Assembly: GCA_043744275.1 (NCBI GenBank)
Contig: JAYTUY010000165.1
Span: 1-19,568, forward strand
DNA length: 19,568 nt
From: JAAFJT01 sp043744275
Lineage (GTDB): Bacteria > Bacteroidota > Bacteroidia > Chitinophagales > Saprospiraceae
Direction of reading: 5' to 3'
A program made the translations under genes and the position numbers. Of the stretch, positions 1-8,004 are shown one piece after another. Positions within the stretch are counted from its first letter, which is position 1. Every line of letters starts with the position of its first letter. A model generated the notes under the pieces. That model was not told where the DNA came from, made no database searches, and worked only from the letters and a program-made list of their open reading frames with translations.

Positions 1-94
1 AATAACTCAATAACTCAATAACTCAATAACTCAATAACTCAATAACTCAATAACTCAATAACTCAATAACTCAATAACTCAATAACTCAATAAC
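1..94. repeat. 8-bp tandem repeat array (AATAACTC)n
   Basis: Eleven perfect copies of AATAACTC fill positions 1-88, followed by a partial unit to 94 that breaks down into related sequence (ccaataac). The array touches the left edge, so its full length is unknown. It begins 12 bp past the stop codon of the asnB-like gene. The heptamer AACTCAA inside it also occurs, on the opposite strand, in the second tandem array near 18261. No coding potential or hairpin is visible. It may vary in length by slippage. Confidence 0.95.
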
Positions 95-105
95 CAATAA
101 CTTTT

Positions 106-1920
106 TTATTCAACATGAAACATGGTTTCCCATTTAGCTAAATTGTAAAGCCGCCAAAGCAAAGGATTAGCCATATTTGTTGAAATTTTTGAAAATAATT
201 GGTTGATAAGTGTGGAATTATTGATAGTTTCCATCATAGCCGCTTTCACCTCCGCATCCATCCACTCATCTATAGGAGCATCAAAACCCAGTTTATTTTT
301 TCGCCAAACGATGTCCGCAGGCAGGTAATTTTCTACCGTTTTTCTTAAAATATACTTTGACCAAGAGTCTTTTAATTTAAAATTGGGATGAATCGACAAG
401 GCGGTCTCCACAACTTCCCAATCAAGAAACGGCAGACGCGTTTCTATCGAATGTGCCATCGAATTTTTATCTTCAAATCTCAAGAGTTGAGGAACATGAG
501 TGGTCGTTAGTTCTAATTTTTGAAGCTTGACAGTATTATTATAGCTGTCGGCAAATTTTTTATAAATATCCTCTCTTAAAATGCTGTGATACTCTTTTTT
601 TAAAGTTCTAAAATTGGCTTTTTGCTTCAACAATCTGATATAGGGGTTTGAAAAATAGAGATAATTTTTAAAAATCTCTATTCCTGAAACACCATATTGC
701 TTCGTCGTTTTTAGAATATTGAATAAAAAATTGAGCAGACCTTTTTGAAAAATTAAAGTCGGAATATATCTTTTATAGCCCAAAAGTATCTCATCAGCCC
801 CTTGCCCATCTAACAGTACCGTAATGCCCGCTTCCTTTGCTTTTTGCATGACAAAATATTGCATAAAAACAGTTGGTCCAGCAAAAGGATATTCCTGTGC
901 AAATATTATCTGATCCATGTAATTCAAAAAATCGTCTTTTGTAGGCTTTGTCACATACGAATCAAGCTCTAAATAATCAACCACTTTTTGAGCATATTCT
1001 AATTCATCATACTCTTTTTGAATGCTGCTGGCAGTGATAGCGCAAAACTTTTCACTCGCCGTGAGTTGATGTTGTCGGCTGGCAAAAGCAGCTATTGAAG
1101 AGCTATCTAAACCTCCACTTAGGCAAGTGCCGACCTTCACATCTGAGCGGAGGCGATATTGAATGGATTGGTCAAATTGCTTGGAAAAAGCCTGAATTGT
1201 ATCATTTTCATTCAATTGAGTGATATTTTCTCTTAAATTAATGGTGTAATATTGTCGAATTTCGTAGCTATTATTTTTCAAATCATACACTAAATTATGC
1301 CCGCCCAATAATTTTTTGATGCCCACGAAAAATGTTTCATCATCATAATCGGACATATTGAGCACTAAATAATTGACAATAATACTTTCATTTCCTTTAA
1401 CATTTTGCATAAAAGGCAAAAGCTGTTTCACTTCAGAACCGATTAAAAAACAGTCATTTGTATCCAGATAATAAAAAGGTTTTACGCCAAATCTATCGCG
1501 GGAGCAAAAGCATATTTGCTTCTCTTTATCATAAATTACGAAACCCCACATGCCATTAAATTCTAAAACACAAGCCTCTCCCCAAAAATCATAGCTGGCT
1601 AAAATGACCTCTGTATCGGTAAGCGTTTTAAAAATATAGCCTTCTTTTTCAAGCCTAACTTTGAGTTCTACATAATTATAAATTTCACCATTGTAGCTGA
1701 TAATATATTTTTCAAACCAAATAAAAGGCTGTTTTCCATCTTCGGATAAATCAATAATTGACAGCCGACGATGACCTAAAATGACATTTTTATCAAAATA
1801 AAAACCCTCTCCATCTGGACCTCGATGAGCCACTGCATCGGTCATTTTTTGAATGCTTTTCTCTTTATATTCAGTCGAAAAGGCATTGTTTTTATCTATG
1901 ATGGCTGCAATTCCACACAT
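106..1920 (-). CDS. asnB: Asparagine synthetase (glutamine-hydrolysing) / AsnB-type amidotransferase
   Basis: This 604-residue protein has both halves of class B asparagine synthetase. The N-terminal glutaminase (Ntn) domain has the nucleophile Cys2 exposed after Met1 (MCGI), RGPDG at 33-37, RRLSIIDL near 51-58 and YNGEIYNY near 76-83. The C-terminal synthetase has the ATP-pyrophosphatase loop SGGLDSS at 268-274 and DGQGADE at 371-377. The family moves ammonia from glutamine to an adenylylated carboxylate, classically aspartate. It is the last gene of the minus-strand glycan operon, and its ATG directly abuts the stop of the preceding glycosyltransferase (TAAATG). AsnB homologues in O-antigen loci (WbpS type) can amidate uronic acids, so the true acceptor could be a sugar carboxylate; that is inference. 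This gene is the largest stretch of the window without the ACTGAGGGG word. Family is sure, substrate is not. Confidence 0.93.
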   Translation of the reverse strand: MCGIAAIIDKNNAFSTEYKEKSIQKMTDAVAHRGPDGEGFYFDKNVILGHRRLSIIDLSEDGKQPFIWFEKYIISYNGEIYNYVELKVRLEKEGYIFKTLTDTEVILASYDFWGEACVLEFNGMWGFVIYDKEKQICFCSRDRFGVKPFYYLDTNDCFLIGSEVKQLLPFMQNVKGNESIIVNYLVLNMSDYDDETFFVGIKKLLGGHNLVYDLKNNSYEIRQYYTINLRENITQLNENDTIQAFSKQFDQSIQYRLRSDVKVGTCLSGGLDSSSIAAFASRQHQLTASEKFCAITASSIQKEYDELEYAQKVVDYLELDSYVTKPTKDDFLNYMDQIIFAQEYPFAGPTVFMQYFVMQKAKEAGITVLLDGQGADEILLGYKRYIPTLIFQKGLLNFLFNILKTTKQYGVSGIEIFKNYLYFSNPYIRLLKQKANFRTLKKEYHSILREDIYKKFADSYNNTVKLQKLELTTTHVPQLLRFEDKNSMAHSIETRLPFLDWEVVETALSIHPNFKLKDSWSKYILRKTVENYLPADIVWRKNKLGFDAPIDEWMDAEVKAAMMETINNSTLINQLFSKISTNMANPLLWRLYNLAKWETMFHVE

Positions 1921-3090
1921 TTATTGAGTCGTTAAAACTTGTTTGTAAATTTCAAAAATTTGATGCCCCACTCGATCAGGTGAGCAATTATCAACAACCC
2001 TTTGTCTGATTTTTTCAGCTTGATATTTTTGATAATTATTCATCATATTGTTCAATGCCTCAGCTAAAGCATTTTCATTATTGATGGGTACTAATTTGCC
2101 TGTTTCATCGTCTATCCACTCACTCATGCCGCCAGTTTCGGAAGCTACCACAGGCAAACCCGTTGACAAAGCTTCTAAAATGACGCAAGGTAAACCCTCA
2201 AAATGGCTGAACAGAATGAAAATATCAGCCGATTGCATAGCTTGTGCTACGCCCGTTTCTGTTACAAAACCTTGAAAATGAAGGCTATTCTCTGATAATC
2301 TCAATGAAATAGCCTCATTTTTCAAATCAGCATGATATTTTTCTGAGCCAATAATATGCAGTTCAAAATCTTGACGTCGCTCACTCAATAATTTAATACC
2401 CCTCAGTATTCCCTTCACATTTTTATCCCGTTCGTACAAAGATGAGACGTGGAGCAATCGAAATTTATAGTGATTTGTAGGACGATTTTCTAAAGGCAAA
2501 TGAAAAATATCCGTATTCACAACATTCGGCACTGTTCTAAAGTGGTTGATTAAGTTCAATTTTTTAAAAACTTCTGCATGATTTTCAGATAAAACAATCA
2601 TTAATTCAGCTTGACTCAAGCCGAATTTTGAAATTAATTTAATCAAATATTGCCTTTTTATTTTGCCTAAAACCCATTCTTTATAAAAAGTAGAATGCTC
2701 CGAAACGACATATTTTATTTGGTGAAAAATTTTTAAATACATTGCCATCACACTCACAGGATGCACAACATGCACATGAACCAATTCAGGCTCACCTACC
2801 CTATTTTTTATTTCATTAAAACCTTTGAGCAACGCTTTGATATAGCGAATCCATTTGAAAAATAAAAAAGTTGATTTTGGATAATAGACAATTACTTCTA
2901 AAAAAGGGCTGTTTTGAATGTCTATTTCGTAGGCATTTCCTTCGGATTCATGCGCGTACAAAACGCTCACATCGCAAAATGCACTTGTGGCAACTGCTTG
3001 TTTTTTGATAAAAATGCCATAAATGCTATCCTCTCGATTAGGATACCACGAGGCGAGCCATAATACTTTTATTTTATTTTTTGAAATCAT
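1921..3090 (-). CDS. Glycosyltransferase family 4 (GT-B fold)
   Basis: A 389-residue GT-B retaining glycosyltransferase. The N-terminal half starts with a Rossmann strand and donor/acceptor loop (KVLWLASWYPNREDSIYGIF) as in many GT4 enzymes. The C-terminal half has the nucleotide-sugar binding EX7E segment in SHFEGLPCVILEALSTG, followed by LPVVASETGGMSEW. It presumably adds one sugar to a lipid-linked surface-glycan intermediate at the cytoplasmic face of the inner membrane; donor and acceptor cannot be read from sequence. It lies 15 bp downstream of the C5-epimerase-like gene and abuts asnB, so all are probably co-transcribed. It carries one ACTGAGGGG word (2399-2407, antisense to the window) encoding Leu-Arg-Gly. 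Confidence 0.92.
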   Translation of the reverse strand: MISKNKIKVLWLASWYPNREDSIYGIFIKKQAVATSAFCDVSVLYAHESEGNAYEIDIQNSPFLEVIVYYPKSTFLFFKWIRYIKALLKGFNEIKNRVGEPELVHVHVVHPVSVMAMYLKIFHQIKYVVSEHSTFYKEWVLGKIKRQYLIKLISKFGLSQAELMIVLSENHAEVFKKLNLINHFRTVPNVVNTDIFHLPLENRPTNHYKFRLLHVSSLYERDKNVKGILRGIKLLSERRQDFELHIIGSEKYHADLKNEAISLRLSENSLHFQGFVTETGVAQAMQSADIFILFSHFEGLPCVILEALSTGLPVVASETGGMSEWIDDETGKLVPINNENALAEALNNMMNNYQKYQAEKIRQRVVDNCSPDRVGHQIFEIYKQVLTTQ

Positions 3091-3105
3091 TAATTGAAGT
3101 AAAAT

Positions 3106-4107
3106 TTACTTAAAATACTGAGGGGGTGGCATATCATAAAACCGAAAAAAAGCAGCCCAATCAACCTCTTTATCCAGCATATCTGCCATCGTTTTGAAAG
3201 GCTCAAAAAGCGATAATTCGTAGAGATGTCTCAACTGAAAAACCATCATGCCTTGATATTCGATGTTTTGAAAAACCCAATTGAAGCGGCTATATTTAAA
3301 ATATTTTTTTCTTTTAAATTGGTGAAAAGTTTTAAACAGCGACTCCGTCAATTGGACTAAATGGTTGGAGAAAAACGCATCTTTTTCACATAAAATCAAG
3401 TACTCGTAAAGACTTGTGAGCGTAAATATAAAGCCATTCAGCACAAACGGATGCTTTTTTGAGGTCGGATATTCCTCAATCCATTCAAAACCTTCGGCTG
3501 TTTTTGTAAAAACGCCGCCGGTTTCGATGGGTTCAAAAAAAGCAAGAAGCGTTTGATGAGCCAATTTTTTCCATTTCTCATCGCGTGTCAACACATAAGC
3601 TCGCATGAATGTAGAGCCTATCAAAGCCTGCGTAATGCCTGCATACCAAGCACCATTTTCGTAGTAAAATAAAATTAAATCGCCTTTGGCTACTCGTATT
3701 TTTTCAAGGTGATCAACCTGCGTCCAAAACATTTGAAGTGCTTCTTGATTTTTATTGATTAAAAAATCATTGTAACAAACCAATGCCAAATGAGCTGCAA
3801 TGAGCGGATTGTAATAAGGCTTCACATCTGCGCGACACATAGCCACCCCCTCAGTATCGAAACGCAAATGATGCGCATGATGTTGAGCAGTTGGAAAATA
3901 GCGGTAAGTGATGTATTCTGTTGAAAATGAATTATTTATAGATAAATTTGATTTATCATAATTCAAGTAGTAGAGTTGTAAAAAGTAAGCCTCATTACTC
4001 TTTTTCATCTTCTCTAAGCCACCACATTTATCAAGCAAATGATAAGCCGCTGCTTGCATTTTGAGGTTGATAGTACTGAGATAATAGCGTAAATCTTTTT
4101 TAGGCAT
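3106..4107 (-). CDS. D-glucuronyl C5-epimerase C-terminal-domain family protein
   Basis: About 333 residues from the ATG at 4107; an in-frame TTG two codons upstream is possible but less likely. The segment WYAGITQALIGSTFMRAYVLT (about 154-174), then GGVF, then EEYP (about 211-214) and VLNGF (about 222-226) matches the C-terminal domain of heparosan-type glucuronyl C5-epimerases, which convert D-glucuronate to L-iduronate within a glycan. The family is an (alpha/alpha) barrel built of repeated helices, consistent with the aromatic-rich repeats. No signal peptide is seen, so it would act in the cytoplasm or need another route. It sits between two GT4 genes with gaps of 12 and 15 bp. The last codons (PPPQYFK) contain one ACTGAGGGG word read antisense. 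Family assignment is moderately sure; the exact reaction is inferred. Confidence 0.75.
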   Translation of the reverse strand: MPKKDLRYYLSTINLKMQAAAYHLLDKCGGLEKMKKSNEAYFLQLYYLNYDKSNLSINNSFSTEYITYRYFPTAQHHAHHLRFDTEGVAMCRADVKPYYNPLIAAHLALVCYNDFLINKNQEALQMFWTQVDHLEKIRVAKGDLILFYYENGAWYAGITQALIGSTFMRAYVLTRDEKWKKLAHQTLLAFFEPIETGGVFTKTAEGFEWIEEYPTSKKHPFVLNGFIFTLTSLYEYLILCEKDAFFSNHLVQLTESLFKTFHQFKRKKYFKYSRFNWVFQNIEYQGMMVFQLRHLYELSLFEPFKTMADMLDKEVDWAAFFRFYDMPPPQYFK

Positions 4108-4119
4108 GGTCAATGAGTA

Positions 4120-5247
4120 TCAATTTTCCTTTTCACAAATATCTAAAAATTGAGCAACGAGCGACTGAATATTGAAATTTTGTTCAATAAAATGTCTGCC
4201 ATTGATGCTTTTTTGCTCTCTTACTGAGGGGGTCGCTTCTATGCAATTTCTCAAAGCATTGGCAAGCGATTCAGCATTTTCAGGCTCAGCCAACCAGCCG
4301 TTTTCACCCTCATTCAGCACTTCTGGAATGCCCCCTTCACGCGTTGAAACAACTGAAATGCCCGTTGCCAAACCTTCAATATTGATGATACCCAACGCCT
4401 CGATGCGCGAAGGCACGCATAAAATATCGTGTGTAGCCATTTGAGCGTATAGATATTCTTTATCAACACTGCCTAAAATTGTCAATTGAACATTCGGAGA
4501 ATTTCTAAAAAGCTCTTGAATAGCCTTGTGATATGCCGATAATGGGCAAATAACGGTCAGTTCAAAGGTGAAATCAGATAAATGGCTCAAGGCTTTTGAC
4601 AAAATATCTAAAGCACCATAATAAATATAGCTTTTGACAAACAGAATTTTATACGGCGCAACGAAGGCTCGTTGAGGTTTAAACTCAATGTTTTCTACAT
4701 CAATGCTTTGATAAAGCGTATGAATTTTATCGGCAGGGCATTTATATTCTTCCATTAAATAGCGTGATAAATAGTGAGAACAGGCAATTATTTTATTCAA
4801 TTTGAAAACGGCATACCGCTCAACTTGCCTTGTAATAAAATAAAACAGCCAATCTTTCGACCACTCAAAATGCCTTAAATTGGCTTTCAATCGAAAGTAA
4901 TCATTGATAAAACCGACCACTTTTACTGAGGGGGGTAACCAATGCTTCGTTGCCACGCCAAAAGAGGCATATCCAAACACGACCACATCAAAAGGGTATT
5001 CTTTATAAATGCTTTTGAGAGCATTTTTATAGGAAAAATTGCGTAGAAAAATATCTAAAGCATGGATTGGGCGAGGGTAATTGGTGGTCAATTTATAAAT
5101 TTTTTCGCTCGATTCGGCTACGTCCTCAGTTAAAATCCTAATTTCGTGCTGCGGATACCAATCATTTATTTTCAACAGCATTTCGGTCAAAATAGCGGGT
5201 CCCACAATTCGGGATTGGTAATGATTGGCACAAAATATTATTTTCAT
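4120..5247 (-). CDS. Glycosyltransferase family 4 (GT-B fold), first gene of minus-strand glycan operon
   Basis: A 375-residue protein starting MKIIFCANHYQSRIVGPAI, a GT4-type N-terminal Rossmann start with the loop expected near the acceptor site. The C-terminal donor domain shows CVPSRIEALGIINIEGLATG, the EX7E-like region, then VVSTREGGIPEVL and ENGWLAEP. It probably transfers one sugar in surface polysaccharide assembly at the inner membrane; specificity is not visible. It is the promoter-proximal gene of the minus-strand operon, facing the Wzt-like gene across a 119-bp intergenic region. Two ACTGAGGGG words lie inside it (4223 and 4925), both encoding Pro-Ser-Val in the antisense reading. 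Confidence 0.92.
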   Translation of the reverse strand: MKIIFCANHYQSRIVGPAILTEMLLKINDWYPQHEIRILTEDVAESSEKIYKLTTNYPRPIHALDIFLRNFSYKNALKSIYKEYPFDVVVFGYASFGVATKHWLPPSVKVVGFINDYFRLKANLRHFEWSKDWLFYFITRQVERYAVFKLNKIIACSHYLSRYLMEEYKCPADKIHTLYQSIDVENIEFKPQRAFVAPYKILFVKSYIYYGALDILSKALSHLSDFTFELTVICPLSAYHKAIQELFRNSPNVQLTILGSVDKEYLYAQMATHDILCVPSRIEALGIINIEGLATGISVVSTREGGIPEVLNEGENGWLAEPENAESLANALRNCIEATPSVREQKSINGRHFIEQNFNIQSLVAQFLDICEKEN

Positions 5248-5366
5248 ATCAAAATAGCGAATCTTGGAAATTGAAATTAAATCAGTGTTGTAAAATTACA
5301 TTACACAAAGGAGAAGTGAGACAATTTCCTTTTTTTATTGATTAAAAAGCATACGACCTTTCGACA
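5248..5366. promoter_or_regulatory. Divergent intergenic region between the two glycan operons
   Basis: These 119 AT-rich bases separate divergent start codons and must hold the promoters of both operons, or leader parts of them. I do not find a clean TAnnTTTG box on either strand. An AAAGGAG run lies near 5308 but is about 50 bases from the plus-strand ATG, too far for a ribosome site. No stable hairpin is seen. Confidence 0.4.
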
Positions 5367-6569
5367 ATGACACCCATTATTGAAGTCAAAAATTTGAGTA
5401 AACAATACCAAATCGGGCAGCGTCAACGCTATTTGAGCCTGCGCGATGCCGTGGTGGATAAGCTCAAATTCAGACAAAATAAGGCTGAAAATCATTCTCA
5501 AACAATAGAAACAGATTTTTGGGCGCTCAATGACATCAGTTTTGATGTGCAAGCAGGTGAAAGTATCGGCATTATTGGTCGGAACGGTGCAGGTAAAAGT
5601 ACGTTGCTCAAAATCCTCAGCCGCATCACACCGCCCACAAAAGGCAAGGCAATACTGAGGGGTCGGATGGCGAGCCTTTTAGAAGTGGGTACAGGTTTTC
5701 ATCCCGAATTGACGGGTCGTGAAAATGTTTTTTTCAATGCGTCTATTTTAGGTTTGAAGAAATCAGAAGTGGTTCAAAAATTTGATGAAATCGTCGCCTT
5801 TAGTGGTGTTGATCAGTTTATTGATACGCCTTTGAAGCATTATTCGAGCGGGATGCAGTTGCGTTTGGCGTTTGCAGTAGCAGCCCATTTAGAACCTGAA
5901 ATATTGGTGATTGATGAAGTATTGGCAGTTGGAGACGCTGAATTTCAGAAAAAATGCTTGGGGAAAATGGATGAGGTGAGTAAGAGTGGGCGAACGGTTT
6001 TGTTTGTGAGCCATAATATGTCTGCTTTGAAAAATATATGCCATCGAGGGATTGTTTTGGATAAAGGTAAAATAAGTTTGGACAGCAACATCAATACCGC
6101 AGTCGAGACTTATCTATCCAACAGTCATACGATGGATGAAGCCATTCGAGAGTTGCCGATGCGTTTAGAGTCGACTTTATGGCTGCATGTTTTTGAATTA
6201 ATATTTGAAGAAGATATAGTTATTTTTAAATCAGAATTTCATTTTACTGAAAAACCGATGTTCAATCATTTTCAATTATTGGTCTATGATGACGCTGGAG
6301 TTAGGGTGGCTCTTGTGGATTTTCGCTCTTGTTTAAAACAAATTGCTTATAAAAACAATACTGCTTTCTTAGAAGTGAAGATGGAAAAATGGCAAATGGT
6401 GGATGGCGTTTATCAATTGGGTATGTTCTTAATGACTGTTAATCATCAGCATATTGTTCATCAAATTCGGAACATTCAAGTCCCTTCGGCTTTTCAAGAG
6501 TTGGGTTTAATACCTTATCACCCTGCTGTTCGGGGCTTTGTAGAAATAAAAATTCTTAGTAACAAATGA
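5367..6569 (+). CDS. Polysaccharide/O-antigen ABC exporter ATP-binding protein (Wzt-like)
   Basis: A 400-residue ATPase of the Wzt/TagH type that would drive export of a finished lipid-linked polysaccharide across the inner membrane. Walker A is GRNGAGKST at 71-79, the ABC signature YSSGMQ at 159-164, Walker B ILVIDE at 179-184 and the switch histidine is H216 (SHN). The stretch LLEVGTGFHPELTGREN (104-120) is diagnostic of this exporter group. Residues from about 235 to 400 form an extra C-terminal domain, as in Wzt proteins that bind the glycan terminus. The permease partner (Wzm), often the gene just upstream, is not in the window. The stop overlaps the next start as ATGA. One ACTGAGGGG word at 5654 encodes Leu-Arg-Gly. 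Confidence 0.93.
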   Translation: MTPIIEVKNLSKQYQIGQRQRYLSLRDAVVDKLKFRQNKAENHSQTIETDFWALNDISFDVQAGESIGIIGRNGAGKSTLLKILSRITPPTKGKAILRGRMASLLEVGTGFHPELTGRENVFFNASILGLKKSEVVQKFDEIVAFSGVDQFIDTPLKHYSSGMQLRLAFAVAAHLEPEILVIDEVLAVGDAEFQKKCLGKMDEVSKSGRTVLFVSHNMSALKNICHRGIVLDKGKISLDSNINTAVETYLSNSHTMDEAIRELPMRLESTLWLHVFELIFEEDIVIFKSEFHFTEKPMFNHFQLLVYDDAGVRVALVDFRSCLKQIAYKNNTAFLEVKMEKWQMVDGVYQLGMFLMTVNHQHIVHQIRNIQVPSAFQELGLIPYHPAVRGFVEIKILSNK

Positions 6570-7258
6570 TAAAAAGAATTATCGTAGCCCTCAATAATCG
6601 ACGGCTTCGTTTGATAAAATATAATCCCTTTCGACGTTTTGATTATGCTCGATATTGGGAAAACGTTTATGATTTGGGTGTTGATGAAGGTCATTCAGGC
6701 TGTGGCAGTTATGGCAAATTAGCAGAGTTTAAAGCTGAAATAGTGAATGCTTTTGTTTCTCAAAATAATATTCAAACGGTCGTAGAATTTGGTTGTGGCG
6801 ATGGCAATAATTTAAAATATATGCATTATCCAAACTATGTAGGTTTGGATGTATCAGCCACGACAATTAAAAGATGTCAACAATTATTTTCAGAAGATTT
6901 GACTAAAAGCTTTGCCAATTATCATCCATTGCATGAGAATTCAAAGGAATTGAAAGCAGATTTAGTGGTGTGTTTAGACGTTTTATATCATGTTGTAGCA
7001 GAGAAAGATTTTGTAAAAACGTTGGACGATATATTCAAAACGGCTCAAAAATTGGTCATTTTATATACTTCTGTTAAAGAATTTGACTATAAAACTGATA
7101 TTCATGTCAAGCATCGCCATATTTATCCATATCTTGAAAAATATACCGATTTTGATATTTTGCAATTTATTGGACAACGGTATCCTGAATTATCATCTGC
7201 TGATTTTATTATTTTAAAACATAAAAATTCAAATATTCAACCCTTAACAGCTTATTAA
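6566..7258 (+). CDS. Class I SAM-dependent methyltransferase
   Basis: A 230-residue protein with motif I VVEFGCGDGNNLKY (about 71-84), followed by an acidic strand end VGLDVS (about 92-97) and LVVCLDVLYHV (motif IV region), the standard SAM-binding Rossmann layout. It probably methylates a sugar or glycan terminus, given its place directly after the Wzt-like ATPase; Wzt-dependent systems often use a terminal modification such as methylation to end chain growth. Its start overlaps the Wzt stop by 4 bp (ATGA), implying translational coupling. The gene looks more AT-rich than its neighbours by eye and has no ACTGAGGGG word. The substrate is unknown. Confidence 0.85.
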   Translation: MIKRIIVALNNRRLRLIKYNPFRRFDYARYWENVYDLGVDEGHSGCGSYGKLAEFKAEIVNAFVSQNNIQTVVEFGCGDGNNLKYMHYPNYVGLDVSATTIKRCQQLFSEDLTKSFANYHPLHENSKELKADLVVCLDVLYHVVAEKDFVKTLDDIFKTAQKLVILYTSVKEFDYKTDIHVKHRHIYPYLEKYTDFDILQFIGQRYPELSSADFIILKHKNSNIQPLTAY

Positions 7259-7259
7259 A

Positions 7260-8000
7260 ATGTTGTCATTTTTATCCTTTCGGAAAAAACGCGTCTTGGA
7301 TTTTCAAGAACAAATTCGCTTCTTTTTTGATAAAATCAATAAAAAAGAAAATTTTTCATTAGCCAGATATGCCGATGGAGAGCGTGCTGTACTGAGGGGG
7401 GTGGCTATCAAAGGCATTGATGGGTGGGCGACTTCTAATCAACTTTCACAATTAGGGAAAGACCTTTGGGCAACTTTGAACCATACTGAATCCAACTATT
7501 ACTACGGTATTTCATGCCCTTGCTGCGATAAAAATGCTTTTTCATGGTATCTTAAAAATATACCACATCATGATAATTTGACTTTTTCTAATTTATTTGT
7601 CAACGGTAATTACAGTTTTTTTCAAGAGCATTTTCCAAAAATTAAAGAGCAAGCCGTAGTCATTGCTCATAAAAATGGTGTTGGTAAACGCATCGGCAAT
7701 CTTGAGGTGGTGCATTATTTCCCTACTGAAAATAACTGCATTGAGTACTGGGATACTGAGGGGGATGCCTTCGTTGAAAAAATCATTTATAAAACAAAAA
7801 GTTTTAAAAATATGCTTTTTGTCGTTTCAGCGGGTCCCATGTCTGAGGTTATTATTCATCGGCTTTATGAAGCCAATCCTGAGAATAGGTATATCGATTT
7901 TGGCTCGTCTGTAGATGCATATATACATGCACGCATGACGCGCCCTTACATGGACACAAGTCAAATTTACAGTCAAAAAATGTGTAAAATATCCGTATAA
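7260..8000 (+). CDS. Putative GT-D-fold glycosyltransferase (DUF1792-like)
   Basis: A 246-residue protein. The N-terminal FSLARYADGER (about 33-43) resembles the R-[FY]-[GA]-D-G-E motif of the GT-D/DUF1792 glycosyltransferase family, whose Asp-Glu pair binds metal and nucleotide sugar. Near the C-terminus, VVSAGPMSEVIIHRL followed by RYIDFGSSVDAY matches the family's closing pattern (a small-residue GP loop, then a Asp-[IF]-Gly strand). It starts 1 bp after the methyltransferase stop. It probably adds one sugar residue in the operon's glycan. Two ACTGAGGGG words lie inside (7391 encoding LRG, directly after the ADGE motif, and 7755 encoding TEG). Family call is moderate. Confidence 0.65.
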   Translation: MLSFLSFRKKRVLDFQEQIRFFFDKINKKENFSLARYADGERAVLRGVAIKGIDGWATSNQLSQLGKDLWATLNHTESNYYYGISCPCCDKNAFSWYLKNIPHHDNLTFSNLFVNGNYSFFQEHFPKIKEQAVVIAHKNGVGKRIGNLEVVHYFPTENNCIEYWDTEGDAFVEKIIYKTKSFKNMLFVVSAGPMSEVIIHRLYEANPENRYIDFGSSVDAYIHARMTRPYMDTSQIYSQKMCKISV

Positions 8001-8004
8001 ATTG

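Noticed and set aside
1..94. CRISPR array
   Set aside because: The 8-bp units are contiguous with no spacers, so it is a simple tandem repeat.
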